Positions 34,787 to 47,200 of a stretch of DNA of 64,000 bases are shown here, piece by piece (within the stretch, counting starts at the first letter, position 1; every line of letters begins with the position of its first letter). Under the pieces are notes generated by a model. It was not told where the DNA came from and made no database searches. It worked only from the letters and a program-made list of their open reading frames with translations. The translations under genes and the position numbers were made by a program. The stretch is from contig JXTC01000097.1 in the NCBI GenBank assembly GCA_002914845.1, positions 277,748-341,747 on the forward strand, written 5' to 3'. Origin of the DNA: Trema orientale (taxonomy: Eukaryota; Streptophyta; Magnoliopsida; Rosales; Cannabaceae).

Positions 34787-35867
34787 GTCGTAGTAGCAGA
34801 ACCCTCTGAATGTCTTGTTCTTAATAAACGAACTGGTGATTTGTGAGGACAAGACTCTGGGACTTTTCTTAATCTTGTTGCTGTGTTTTCCATATTTTCT
34901 GCCTAAGTAACTACCTATATTTTCTCGAACTGGCTTTAGTAACGGCCAATAATTTATGTACTTAAAAAGAAGGGAAAACGCATCACTGCTTTCTTCATTC
35001 TATATAGAATGAGATGTAAAGTCGTTTTGGTGTGAAAATAGAGTTTTATATATATATATATATATCAGATAATCATCATCCAATTAGTATTTTGTGAAAG
35101 GTTATGTCATTAACCTTTGAGCATATCTTTTTTTAGATTTAATTTCCTCATATTTGTGACCATTATGATTGGGCGTGTTTCAGGGAACACAACCTTTTCA
35201 GGAATACATTCCAAAATGACGTTTTGAGGACTAGTTTTTATCATTATTTAAATTATTAGCTATTTCAATAGCCCCTAGTCCAAGCAATTGTCGACCAACG
35301 AATGATTACTAGGATACAGAGCACGAGTTTTCGAAATAATAATAACTTCGAAAGATAAATACTAAATTTTCTGTTTATGTAAATTTGAATTATCTATAAA
35401 AATATTCTGTAAAATCCAGAATTTGAATTTTTTGAATTTTTTGAAATTAGATTCAAATTTATCAGGAAGACATACCGGGATTTTCTAGTTCAATATATCT
35501 TTGAGAATCCAAAAAGAAAATCATTAAAATTCGCAACCACTTGAAGGCGTATGTTCCTCTATATATTATTCTAATATAAAAATAAAATATCACAAATGAT
35601 ATTTATCATGACTAATATGTAAAAAAATAGCTATGATGTTAAATGACAGTGAGAAAAGATATTCATAAGTTTTTTTACTATTGGCCGTGCTATATCCTTA
35701 AAAGATAAAGCTCGATTTTAAAATCGTAACTGCTTATTCAAAATTAATAACAAGACAAAATATTCACTTAAAAAAGACGTATAAATTTCCTTAAAAAAAA
35801 AAGACATATATATAAATTGTTATGTTTAAATCTCAAAGCTTTGTTATCAGTCTCATAGCCTCCAATC
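34787..35867. other. 3'UTR of the reductase gene and spacer before the NAC gene
   Basis: AATAAA at about 34822 is a likely poly(A) signal for the reductase gene. The rest is AT-rich, with a (TA)n run near 35047-35064. No gene is seen. The region next to 35867 should hold the NAC promoter. Confidence 0.5.
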
Positions 35868-37236
35868 ATGAGAACACAAAACAAAGCGCCAGAAGTGGAG
35901 TTTGACTGGAATACGTTCGAGTTTCCGTCGGGATATAGGTTCTGTCCTCTTGATGATGAACTCATTACCGAGTATTTACAGCCCAAGCTCTTAAACAAGC
36001 CTGTTCCCTATAATAAATTCCATGAAGTTAACATCAACCTATATGATCCAGACACCCTTGCAGGTACGTATGTACATAATATTTATATTTTATTCTATAC
36101 ATCTAATATTCAATTATGACGATGAGCTATTATATGGTTGGAAGAATATATATCTGTTGTTGTTGTAAGACTTAATTTGCTAATTTTACAGTGTTAACAT
36201 ATCCATTATTTTACTAATATGTATAAATTTTTTGTTTCTTTCTTTCTTTCACGTAAAAGCAATATACGAGACTTATGAAGGACATGAATGGTATTTTTTC
36301 ACTCCGAGGGATCGAAAGTACAAGAACGGGATGCGACCGAATCGAGCCGCTGGAAGTGGTTACTGGAAAGCCACTGGGAAAGACAAACCCGTCAAACAAG
36401 ATGATGGTGTTGGTGCTGTGGTTGGCTTTAGGAAGACTCTAGTATTCTATAGAGGAAAGCCTCCCAAGGGAGATAAGACTCATTGGATTATGCATGAATT
36501 TCGACTTAATTATGAGTCTCCTCGCGTCCGGATCAATGCAGACGACATGAGGGTTAGTTAGTTAGTTAGTCCATGATTGTTTTAAGATTTTTTATTTTTT
36601 ATTATATATATATAGGAGGCCCTTATAATAGGGGCGCCCCTATGTAAGGCCCTGCTTATACACCGAATGGGAATTTATGGAAAATCTGTTTATACACAGA
36701 TTCCCATCAAACGGAAACGGGGCGCGCCCATATATATATAAATTAATTGATTGAATTTTTATTTGTTGCTTTAATTATTTCAGTTGGACGACTGGGTTTT
36801 GTGCAAAATTTATAAGAAGGCTGAGAAAGGGATACGACAAGAACAATCGGTAGAAGAAGGTGCTGAGAATAATCTTCATAACAAGGAAGAAGAGACTATT
36901 GATCCAACAATAACATCGTCATCCGTTGTAGCAGAAAATGACACTAATGTTTCGGAAGTAGTCGACAACGTTAATGATGATCCAGCTGCTAGTGTCACGT
37001 CCGAATCTTCAATCCCAAGTTTCTTTAACCCTCAACTCCAATTCCAACCCAATTTCTCACATGAATATGATCCAGCTGCTAGTGTCACGTCCGAATCTTC
37101 AATCCCAAGTTTCTTTACCCCTCCACTCCAATTCCAACCCAATTTCTCATATGAATATGATCCTGAAAATTCTCAAATCATCTACTTTACAACCCAATAT
37201 GATCCTCGTAGATATTTCTCTTTTGACCAACCTTAG
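35868..37236 (+). CDS. NAC-domain transcription factor
   Basis: Three exons, 35868-36063, 36260-36552 and 36784-37236, join in frame to 942 nt, or 313 residues. The intron positions are the usual ones for NAC genes. All five NAC subdomains are visible: A ([19 protein letters not shown], from residue 19), B ([20 protein letters not shown]), C ([15 protein letters not shown]...[14 protein letters not shown]), D ([29 protein letters not shown]) and E ([12 protein letters not shown], from residue 164). Subdomain A departs from the common FHPTDEEL. It should bind DNA in the nucleus as a dimer. The acidic, Ser-rich C-terminus contains two nearly identical 30-residue units (229-258, 259-288). Intron 2 carries a MITE. 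Targets and trigger cannot be read from sequence. Confidence 0.93.
36615..36729 (-). mobile_element. MITE family A, copy 3, in NAC intron 2
   Basis: 115 bp, GGAGGCCCTTATAATAGGGG...GGGGCGCGCCC, in reverse orientation to copies 1 and 2 and internally shortened. It is flanked by ATATATATA (36606-36614 and 36730-36738). This is consistent with a 9-bp duplication, although the site is itself a TA repeat, so the duplication is less certain here. Confidence 0.8.
36979..37158 (+). repeat. 90-bp in-frame tandem duplication in the NAC coding exon
   Basis: The unit beginning GATCCAGCTGCTAGTGTCAC starts at 36979 and 37069. It encodes [16 protein letters not shown](N/T)P(Q/P)LQFQPNFS(H/Y)EY twice. The few differences include a His/Tyr change at the end of the unit. 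Confidence 0.95.
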
Positions 37237-37360
37237 TCGGCTAGGTTAGTTTAAATGGCTTTTGTTTATGTAGTTTTTGTTTATTATCCTCTTTAGGATT
37301 AACTTTACGTTGTCCTCAATGTATATGGAAACCTTCTTATGCTGGATTTCCAGGTGTTTT

Positions 37361-37495
37361 ATGATCTTTATTGTATATGGTATTTGGTCACCTATTTTGT
37401 CATAGTTTATTTTTATGATCTTTATTGTATATGGTATCTGGTCACCTATTTTGTCTTTGTTTATTTATTATGATCTTTATTGTATATGGTATTAT
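37361..37495 (+). repeat. 54-55-bp tandem repeat, about 2.5 copies, in the NAC 3' region
   Basis: ATGATCTTTATTGTATATGG starts at 37361, 37415 and 37470. The first two copies share GGTCACCTATTTTGTC. Confidence 0.9.
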
Positions 37496-38207
37496 GGTCC
37501 CTTTTTCTCTGCCTCTCCTTCCCTGACAAAATTGTTTATTTTTAAGTTTTGTGGGTGTTGCAACTGGCCATCGAATGTTGTATTTTAGAAAATCTGTTTC
37601 CAAATTTAGTACCCTTCAACAGGCTTTACACACAATGCTAAAAAGCATGTGAAAATTTTAAAATCATCCCACTTTCATTAAGTTTGTAACTGTCTCATTT
37701 CTCCTCAACTCGGGCCAAAAAATCTGACAATTAAACCATGCCTTTGTGCTATATTTGCTTCGTTTTTCAAATAATATCATAGTTGGCATCATAAAACGCA
37801 ACAAAATCAGCAGCCCTATTGCGGACTTTAGATTTGTGTCTATATATACATATATCTGTGTGTGTATGTATGTATGGGGTATGTATGGGGTAGATGCCTT
37901 CCACATCTCTTAAAAGAAAATTCTAGGTTGAACGCCTTCAGAGTTTTCCATTTAACTAAAAGTAAATTCATGTCACGTGCCACTTGAGGCAAAGCATTTC
38001 TTCCCCTAAAAAACGAAAAAAACGAATCATAGCCTTTATAGGCCGTTGAAATCTTATGGAAACAAAAGAAATTTGATGGTTTGAAACTCGATCCAAAAAA
38101 TGCATTAGTAAAGTCTTGAAAAGAAAAAAAAAAAACCTATTTAAGGCATCGTGTAGCCAACAGGTTAACAAAATTCGTTATCGTATGGGCCAAAACCGCA
38201 ACATTCT
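37496..38207. other. Spacer between the convergent NAC and OZI1-like genes
   Basis: No gene. It contains the downstream ends of two convergent genes. Confidence 0.5.
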
Positions 38208-38548
38208 TTATTCAGAATGAGATTTGACAATGAAATTCTGACGACTGATTGGATTCATCACAACAGGCGGCCCTGCTGTTCGAGGCCAAGCCTGAAATTT
38301 CTTGTCAGTTTCTTCCCACCATTCCCTGTTGGAAACAGTATGGGGTGTGGTACCTAAATGTCAAACAAATAATATGTCATTAAACTGCAAGAGTCTGGAC
38401 ATGGTAATCTGTTTTTGTACAGAAAGGGTTTTGTCATTCGAAGTTAAAACTTACCTCCAAATATTTTCTTATCAGAGATCACATGATCACACACAAATGC
38501 AACAGCAAAGGATGCAGCTAGAGATCCTAAGATGCACTTTGTCGCCAT
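38208..38548 (-). CDS. OZI1: OZI1-like small stress-related protein (DUF1138)
   Basis: Two coding exons, 38548-38455 and 38353-38208, join in frame (GT-AG) to 240 nt, or 79 residues. The protein starts MATKCILGSLAASFAVAFVCD, a single hydrophobic segment at about residues 5-20. It continues with ISDKKIFGGTTP, the Trp-rich EWWEETDKKFQAWPRTAGPP and a conserved VMNPISRQNFIVKS ending. This matches the plant DUF1138 family, whose Arabidopsis member ATOZI1 was described as ozone-induced. The function is unknown, and a small membrane-anchored, perhaps mitochondrial, protein is likely. A 5'UTR intron is suggested: donor GTAAG after 40006 and acceptor TTTCAG ending at 38556, putting the first noncoding exon near 40006-40090. 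Part of this gene is duplicated at 47.6 kb. Confidence 0.88.
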
Positions 38549-38554
38549 GTCTCA

Positions 38555-40090
38555 ACTGAAACAATTAAGACAAGAAAATGAAACACAAGGTAGGTATAAG
38601 CAAATTACACACACAAAACGATTGAAGAAAACATGGATGCATATTTCAACTGATAGCTTAAGCTAAAACTAGAATAACTGCAAAATAAGAAAAAAGTCCG
38701 ATTTTAACAACTGCTTATGGGGGACACGTTAAAAATCTTTATGGCATAAAATATCATCTTAATTAACAATGGTATAAAAGATCATCTTAGTTCGTAAGGA
38801 ACAAAAAGTTTGACAAATAGAGGGATGGAGGTGGCAGGTAGTCTCAGAAGCTGCGCAAATGCACTTCACTAATCCATCACACAATCAATCAAACATCATG
38901 TTTGTATGTTAACAGATCCTATGTCATATTTAGATGGCCATGAGTCTTACATCTGGGTACAAATTGAAGTGTTTATTTACCAAAATTCTTCCATGTACTT
39001 GAAGCATCATCCATTACAGTCGTAAAAGTAACAATAGGAGAAGAGACATTCCAGTAAGGCTTAACAGACGCTTGATGAACATCATTCCCAGCTTCCAACA
39101 ATGCATAACACGTAAGTAACATGCTTCAATGCTAGGTAAAACTCTAGATTCTATAGGAAACACTTTACCTCTCAATCAGCATATACTCTTAACCAAAAAG
39201 AAGTATTTCATCCGTCATAGACTCTAGGACATGTTTACTAATCCTTTTAAGGTCGTAAAATAAGGAAAGTGTTTCATTTTCCTATCCATTCATATGCTTA
39301 TTTACACATTTAGAACACACATTTTGATGAATTGGAATAGCCGAATTTTTTATCACTTCTGATTCATCTTCAAATCCTCTCTTTACAATTCTTTTTGTTA
39401 CGAAATTGTAAACATGCCCTGAAGGGTTTCCCTTTAATTTTCCTCGCAACCTTTCACACACTCCTCCAACTACGTAATTAACAAGAACTGAGGATTCAAT
39501 CAATCAGACGAAACAGTCATATTTTCAGCTTGTTTTTCTTGCCAATTTTAAAGCCTTATTCCTGGTAAGAACCACGTCCACAGAGCCAGAACCATCCCAG
39601 TTCTCATATCGTAATTCTAACACTCTCCCCAAAGCATTGAAATCCTATCTACATCTATCTAGCTCCCCAAATATATAAAGACTGAGCCCTAAATTCCTGA
39701 AAATTGCATCTTACGAAATTGTACCACATACCATTAAATTATGAGGATAAATTAAAAAAAAAAAAAAAAAAAACAACAACAACAACATGAACAGAAAAGG
39801 AGAGAGAAAAACCCCAAATGGTATGAATCTAAACCAAACATGATACACTAAAACCAGGCGAACCCATTTAAATTCATACAAAACGAATACACTAATTAGT
39901 AAAGCATGATAATTAATGAATTTAAGGAAAGGGTTAATCAAAGATGCATAGACAGAAAAATCAATTAATCAATCAAAACCCTAAATATTGAATTTGGGAA
40001 CTTACAGTGAGTGGAATCGCAAACAGGCCTGAACCTTCTGGATACGATTGGTCGTTACGAGAAGGATTGTGAAGAACTGTATAAGCAATT
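38555..40090 (-). other. 5'UTR exon and 1.45 kb leader intron of the OZI1-like gene
   Basis: On the minus strand, CACT|GTAAG at 40006/40005 would be a donor and TTTCAG|TTGAGACATGG at 38556/38555 an acceptor just before the start codon. The upstream exon limit (about 40090) is a guess. No other gene is seen between 38600 and 40000. Confidence 0.55.
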
Positions 40091-40606
40091 TATATACAGC
40101 CTGCCAAACGACGCGCAAGCTTTTTTCCACTTTAAACGACATGTCTTTTGTATTCGTGAGTAATTTATTGTCGTTTAAATACAAAAGCGACAGTACATGT
40201 TGTTTATTGTCGTTGTCCAATATGTCCCGTTCTGGATATACGACATGTCGTTGCAATATAAATTCTACTATTATGCAAGTTTGAAATCGTCATTAAAGTA
40301 CAAAAAAAAAAAAAAAGGAGATGTTATTTTCGTCTGTTTGTAATAAACCGTGTTCTGTGAACTTCAGTCTTGTACATTATAAGCGAGACGCTGTTTTTTT
40401 GTTTTGTTTTTGTTTGACATTCGAGTTCATGTTGACTAACGACTTGTCGTGTTATTTATTTTTAACTGCCGTTTGTGCAAATGACGGCATATCGTTTTGT
40501 TTGGAGAACATCATTCTTCACAGATAATGTCCAATTCATCCCCGTTTAGAGTCTGAATAAGTCAGTTATTCAGCTTGACAAAGGCCGTGTGGTTGAGAAA
40601 ATGATA

Positions 40607-40773
40607 GGACTAACTTGGCCAAAATGACTTCTTTGTGCATTTTTCAAAAAATGACACTTTTAGGAGCGTCAAGAACTTCTAAAAGGTAAAAACCCATTAT
40701 TTAAGATTTTTTCTTGGTCAAGATGTCATTTTTAGAAAAATGCACAAAAAAGTCATTTTAGCCCAAATTAGTC
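40607..40773. mobile_element. Fold-back MITE-like repeat
   Basis: GGACTAACTTGGCCAAAATG and TTTGTGCATTTTTCAAAAAA on the left are matched in reverse by TTTTTAGAAAAATGCACAAA and AGTCATTTTAGCCCAAATTA on the right. This makes a ~165-bp near-palindrome with a short loop. No coding. Confidence 0.6.
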
Positions 40774-40887
40774 TTACCAATGTCCTTTAATAGTTTATAA
40801 ATAAAATAGAGTCCTATAGAAAAATGACTAAATTTTGAGTCCATTTTAAATAATGTTCGTTCTTCAAATATTATAACAAAATGACCG

Positions 40888-40975
40888 GTATATCAATGTA
40901 TATATCACGTGTAAATATTATGTACCAGTATATATCAATGTATATATCACGTGTAAATATTATGTACCAATACAT
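40888..40975 (+). repeat. 42-bp tandem duplication containing CACGTG
   Basis: TATCAATGTATATATCACGT at 40891 and 40933, each followed by GTAAATATTATGTACCA. Each copy holds a G-box core CACGTG, but no nearby start site gives it a clear role. Confidence 0.85.
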
Positions 40976-41524
40976 AAACTAAAACTGGTATATAAGTATA
41001 TTACTAATTATAAAAATATATGAACCTGGTCATTTAGTTATAAAAAGAGAAAAATGGACATTTATTAAAATCAAATTTAAAAATTGGACGTCCACCAAAA
41101 TTTCTCTATAAAATATTAAATAATCCTTCTTTAGATTGTAACTTGTTATTCCTTAACCTGAAAAGCGACATTTGATCACCAAAATAAGTAACTCAATACT
41201 AATACTAGCTCGAAAGTTTTAGCTTAGTTAAAACGAACTATAAAAGAAATAGAAGTGGAGCAGGATTTTATTACAGTAAATTAGCAAAGCCGGTTTGCCT
41301 AGCTAGCTCAGCATATTCAGGTTAAAGTCAACAATTAAGCAAAACCTACAGCCACTGACTCCAGAATCTCTATTGCAATTCACCATGCTCTCTTTTTTTT
41401 TTTCCCATGTTTCTTTCGCTCTCGAGACTAGAACTCAGATATACTCGGATAATCTACTAAGTCAGGAAACAAATATAACTAAACAAACAAGAGCCCCAAA
41501 GCTGAAGTCAAAAGCTGTCCAAAA
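40976..41524. other. Spacer at the 3' end of the coiled-coil gene
   Basis: No gene. It probably includes the 3'UTR of the minus-strand gene ending at 41525. Confidence 0.5.
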
Positions 41525-43932
41525 TTAGTTTTTGCTCGTCGTGGATGGAACCAAAGGGAAGACTGCTTTGCTATGCTGCTTGAGCGAGACACATGAATTG
41601 CCAATATCCCGCAAAGGAGACCTCTCTAAAGCAACAAGTCCATTATTGCTCCACCTCTCTGATTTTCTTCTTCTCCCATCACTTGAAGCCTCCTTTTGCT
41701 TGGTGCAACTTTCATTGGCATGACGAAGCTGATGGTTCTCCTTCAATCGACAAATCAACACCCTCTTCTCCATTTCATGTTGTCCATCCATGGCGGTCAG
41801 TGGTGAGCCTTTGGCTCTCGCTCCCTCGGTTTTATCCTCCTCCTTCCTCGACCTCTCAAGCTCCTTTCGGAAGAAATACATTTGTGCTTCTAGCTGATTT
41901 GCTTTGCTTTCTGATGAGATAGCCTTCTGCCTCCATTCTTGAACCTTAAAGACAAAAGAAAAACAACTTCATAACCAAACATAATTGAGCATATTCGAAA
42001 AAAGAATGAAATCAACAAGACTAAAGGCTTCTTATTATACCAATGTAGCTTAACTATGTCCCGAAAATAATCCAGAGCATAACACAAAATTTTAGTAATA
42101 TAGGATGTGAAAACTTACAGAAGAGTTTAGTGATTGCATTTGGTAATCATAATCAAGGGCTCGATCTTCCCAGAAGTCTCGAGACGCCTGCAACTCTTCC
42201 ATTTCCTCCCTTACCTGCCCCAACATCTCCTGCATCTGAGACCACTGCTCTGTCTCAGCTCGAACTTGCTCCATAATTCTTCTTACTATAGCTTTGCAAC
42301 GTCCAGAACACACATTATTCTCTTCATAAGACACTGTTTCCTGCAGAAAAGATTTGTCACTTTTAAACAAAATTCATTTCGAAACAACTAATCAAACAAA
42401 ATAATACGTGAAGACTAAGATATTTAAAAGTGGTTTGATTTATTATTCTTGCCTTATGTGATTTTTGTATTAAGGAAAAAGATGAATCTGTGAATTCAAT
42501 CCTCTGAGAAGTGGATGCTGAACTGGCAACTGAACTATTGGCTGTGGATAGCATGGACCCACACTCTTCCTTCATCCTCTCTAATAGGGTCCCATTTGAC
42601 AATCCCTCCATTTTTTTCCTCAGAATCTCCACCTTCAAGTATTAAAATTGCCCATTTAAGAAATTAGATCATATTATATAATGAGATTTAAAACAAAAGT
42701 AATAAAGACTCAAAGTATACTAATTAGTACTTACATTGGAGTTGTCACTTGAAACTAAGCTCTCACTGACTCTAGATTTTGATTGTATGGACAAGCTCAC
42801 TTCTGCCATCTCTTGGATCTTCTTCACACAAACCTCATCTGATGTTCCTCTAAATATCTTAAGCTGCCTTTGAAGAAGAGCCGCTTGTTTATCGAAATTG
42901 TGGTATTTTCGAGTTTTGAAATTTTTGACTTCTAAGTTCCTTCGGAACTTTTCTAGTTTCTCAGCCAATTGTTGAATCTCTTCTTCCAGTTTCACCTTAG
43001 CACAGTTACCTTCACACATCTTCTTTCTCTCCTGAAATTCAAAAACATAATTAGATAATCACAACAAAAATTCCAATACATTGTTGAGGGAAAACGACCA
43101 AGTAAAGAAACTGATATAGGACAATATTTCAACAGAACTGTTCTGTCGAACGTTGAGAAACTACTAAAATATTTATTGAAATTATCAAAGTTTCAAAATC
43201 TTTTCCGAATTCAAATACTTGTATGCCTCAAAATAAACTTGAAACAATTTGCACTCTTCACTCAGACATTTTCTCAACCATCAGACGAGTTATTTCAAGG
43301 TCCCAAAATGCTACAAAACTCCTTCCTTTTCTTACATTTTCTTGGCAACCAACCAGATACATAGCCAATATATTGTACCATAGTTCAAAACTCCATTCAA
43401 CTTTCCCAGGAAACAAACAAGAAAGAGATTGAATTAACTGAGAGAAAGACAAGAAACTAACAGAGACAAGAGCGTGAATAGCCGATCTCAGAGTCCTCTC
43501 CATCTTCACCCTTGTCCTCTCCAGCTTCTTAACGGCTATCTCCTTCTCCATCCTCAACAAATTACACTCTGCCCTCAACATCTCCGCCTGAAACCTCCAC
43601 TTTTCCTCCTCCAACTCCATCCCACCACCACCACCATTAACCTCTCTCTCCTCAACTCTCTCTCTCCTCCTCTCACCTTCTTCCCCTGCATGACCCAACA
43701 ACACAATCGGAACACTTGCTCTTGTAAAAGCTCGTTCTTGATCAAACAAACTCTCCAGCTTGCCCCTCCGGTCCTTCCGGGCCTCCGACGAACTGGGTTT
43801 TCCGGCAACGGTCTTGGGAGTTCTCCGGCGAGGCCTCCGAGGCAGGTGGAGGATTCTCGGGGTCGGTGGCGGTGGTGGGTACTGCCATTTTGGCCTCCTC
43901 GAAGCTGCTATGGCTCCTATAGTTATTGACAT
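41525..43932 (-). CDS. Plant coiled-coil protein of unknown function
   Basis: Five exons, 43932-43462, 43031-42735, 42632-42453, 42340-42119 and 41944-41525, are all multiples of three (phase-0 introns). They total 1590 nt, or 529 residues. The N-terminus (1-60) is Pro/Arg-rich. From about residue 105 to 215 and again at about 335-430 the protein is a Glu/Lys/Arg-rich coiled coil (EEEKWRFQAEMLRAECNLLRME; EEIQQLAEKLEKFRRNLE; EQWSQMQEMLGQVREEMEELQ). The C-terminus is basic and Ser-rich. The exon 3 donor is GC rather than GT (AAG|GCAAG). The make-up resembles plant myosin-like or microtubule-associated coiled-coil proteins, but I recognise no domain and assign no function. Confidence 0.88.
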
Positions 43933-44069
43933 ATCAAAACTCCTCGTCTTTTGAATTGGTTTTGTTGGGTTTTTGAAAATTGAAACTATTAGAGGTTTTG
44001 TTCCATTGAGGCAAAGAAAACAAAGCTAGCTCTCTCTGCTTTGGGTTTTGATAACAAAACAAACGACTG

Positions 44070-44109
<40 letters not shown>

Positions 44110-44260
44110 AAGAGACAGAGTCAGAGACAATGAGACTGGAGAAAGAGAGAGCGTGCAACCTCGTTAAGAGCAATAACAGGGATTTCAAATGAAAGCTGGT
44201 TGTGTTTGTGTTGCGTTAGTGTCTTTTTTTTTTTTTTTAAGGGAGTCAGAGTAAGAGTTT
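43933..44260 (-). promoter_or_regulatory. 5' leader of the coiled-coil gene with a (GA)n tract
   Basis: (GA)n at about 44075-44106 (CT on the coding strand), 145-175 bases upstream of the start. A 16-base T run lies near 44224-44239. Confidence 0.6.
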
Positions 44261-47200
44261 TAGTTAATATTTATATTCATTTCCTTGGACTTGTTTTTAT
44301 TTATTTATTATTGCACAGGAATTTGAAAAGAGGATTTTGCATTAATTAATGTTTGTTCTTTGTGTTATGACCGCTTTATCCTTGTGTGTATTTATTGAGT
44401 TAGTCACTACCAAATCCCAGTTGGGACCAAAAACGACAATAGCAATAAATATTATAGTTTTTTATTTTTTTGTTCCCCTTGGGGGATAAAAATATTAGGC
44501 TAAGCCATTATGAAAACATGAGAAATGCAAATTAATCATGGTTTTCTCTCAAAGGAAATCATGTTACATTTTAAAAAAACTAAACAATAAAATAAAACAA
44601 AACAAAGAACCATAGGGCGATTATTGAATAGTATCATAGCAAGTCTAAACGTAAGGCCACTATTGAATACTATAATAGCATATCTAACTCCTATCATAGT
44701 CTATCAAATTAATTATTCTACAATCTAATAAGTAAACAATTAAACATGGAATCATAGGCACATATAATTACATTATTCACATGGTATATACAAAATTAAA
44801 CTCCCAACCTATTCTACCAAAATAATTAAAATATACCCGTTAGAGTAATTAAAAAGTACATTTCAAAAACCAAAAGAGACGTCCATTAATTTGTATTATA
44901 TGAAAGAAAGACAAGTCTTAATGGACACTTAAATTAATATATAAGAATAAAAAGGAATAATATAAAGTCTCTCAAGTATTTTCAAAATTTGATAAACCTA
45001 CCTTTGTGCAATCTGATGTGATGTAAATATAGATTCACCTACTTGAAGCAGATGCTAACTTTTTGGGAAACCAAATATTAGAAAATTAAACAAAACAAGA
45101 TTAAACTATTGGATGAAGAACGTGAGTTATATTGAGAACTCTTCAATATTTTCCAACGGCTAGCTACAACCTCAAACAATGTTCCATTGATATATTTAAT
45201 CAACCAAAATTTTATTTTATTTATTTAAAGAGAGAATATTTCTTTTCCACCAAATTGTGAATAAAATGTATAAAGGAAATCACACAAACCAAGAGAGAGG
45301 AGTGTCATTGTCCATTTTGGGTTTCACATCACACTAAAATGAAATGATTAATCAATGAAGTGGTCCGTGCCGTTGAAGGTCTTTATTATATTTATTATGG
45401 GCGTGATTTTCTTTTTTTCTTTTTTCCATTTCTTTCGTTTCTACACTTAATTTTCTACGCTGACAACCTCATTCCTCTGCATCCTTAAGATCACTTCTTC
45501 TTCTTCTTCTCACCTCTTTCTCTCTCAATCACTGGGATTCTCTCGTTTTCCCACGTAGCCATTCTGACTATGAATGAGAAAATAAATAAATAAATATAAA
45601 TAATAAGGTATCGTTTTCAATGAAACCACATAAGCTTTTGTTGGAAATATTAATGCTTGTTTTGGGAATTCAGGATACGACACTGGCCTAGTAGAGTGAG
45701 ACATGCACCATGTTTGAATCAAAACACTTTGTGGGGTCACTTACCTGAATTGGAAGTGATTGGCTCACTCCATATACAGTCCATAATTCAAACAGCAACC
45801 AAACAATTCTTTATATAACAACTATGCTTACTTTCATGCAAAATAATAATAATAATGTTTCTCAATTTTTGTTTGAGTGAAAATAATGTTTCTCAATTAA
45901 TCCATCAGAAAAAAGTACTCCAATTATAGAAATTTAATCAGAAATTTGGAAAACCCATCACTAAACCTTTTCCTCGACTTTTTAATAGTGCTATGCAGAT
46001 TTTAGAACCATTATATAAAATCTCTTCTTTTCTTTTTTTTTTTTAGCAATTCAATAATTATTAGTATGAACTTAATTTAGAAAAAGTACATTTTGAACTT
46101 AAAGCTAGCTTTGCCGTTCAACTTAATTCATTGAAGTCGACTAAATGACTTATTGTATTTATGGTCTAAGGGACCAGCCTTTTGGTTGCTTAATGGTTAT
46201 ACAACCAATATGGTATAGAAAATTCAATTTTGAACTATATTATGCCAAGTTGCAGCTGAGTAGCAACTTATAAGAGGCATTTATAGACCTTCATACCTTA
46301 AAATAATAATTAGGTAATTTTTGCGAATGGATCGGTGGATTAGCTAGCGTTCACAAATTTTGAATATTTAGCAAGAAAAATTAATTAAAAAACCCAACAT
46401 GTATATTAGGCCTTTAAATCATGATATTCATAAAATCTCCTTAGTTAAATGCTCCTTTCCCTTGCTTGTCGTTCAATTATATGCATTATAGCATGGAACT
46501 ATAAATGTTCTGGCAATTTGAGTCTCGGAGTTCCATGATTTTACCGTTGTAGAGTGAAAATCTTACGATTATTATTTAAGAGAGTAACAAAATTAAGCAA
46601 CCACCTCAAGTTCCAATACTATAGTACATTATTTTTATGTTAATTTAATACCATCTTCTTAATTTGATACCATACCCATAAAATATTCTCGGCTCGTGGG
46701 AAGGAGACGGGTATATTTTGGACATAGAAGAATCCAAGTCAAGTCAATGACACTAAAATGAACAGTATTAGTTAGAAAGTAAAGGACTGTTTTGTCGTAT
46801 ATGGTGGATTTCATATGCTCGTCCTCTCTCTATCTCTTCTGCCACGTCATATTTTGGACCCTACCTAAGCTTTGGATCATCTCTGACTCACTCACTCCTT
46901 GCAATTCAAAGAGATTTTGCTTACAATCTCCTATTGTTTCCCCTAAAAAAAACTGAAATTTAGTTTTGGGACTGGTTTCAAACTTTCAATTTCAAATCCC
47001 TTTTGCTAAGTGCTAATACATGAGATTAAGTTAGATAGATAAGTCCTTGAATTTAAATTCTATTGATTTTTAAAATAGATAGTGTACTGTAATATCTAAG
47101 TGAAAGAATCTTTACCATATGAGTATATGACCATATCCAACAATTCAAAGTTTAAAAATACTTGAAAACTTTGAACTTTGAACCCAATTATTCGTCCAAC

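Noticed and set aside
40140..40260. GACATGTCG / TTGTCGTT repeated words upstream of the OZI1-like gene
   Set aside because: The words are short and irregular; I could not define a unit, an array or a known regulatory element.
41281..41345. tRNA-like phrase CCTAGCTAGCTCAGC
   Set aside because: No matching arms for a cloverleaf and no box B at the right distance.
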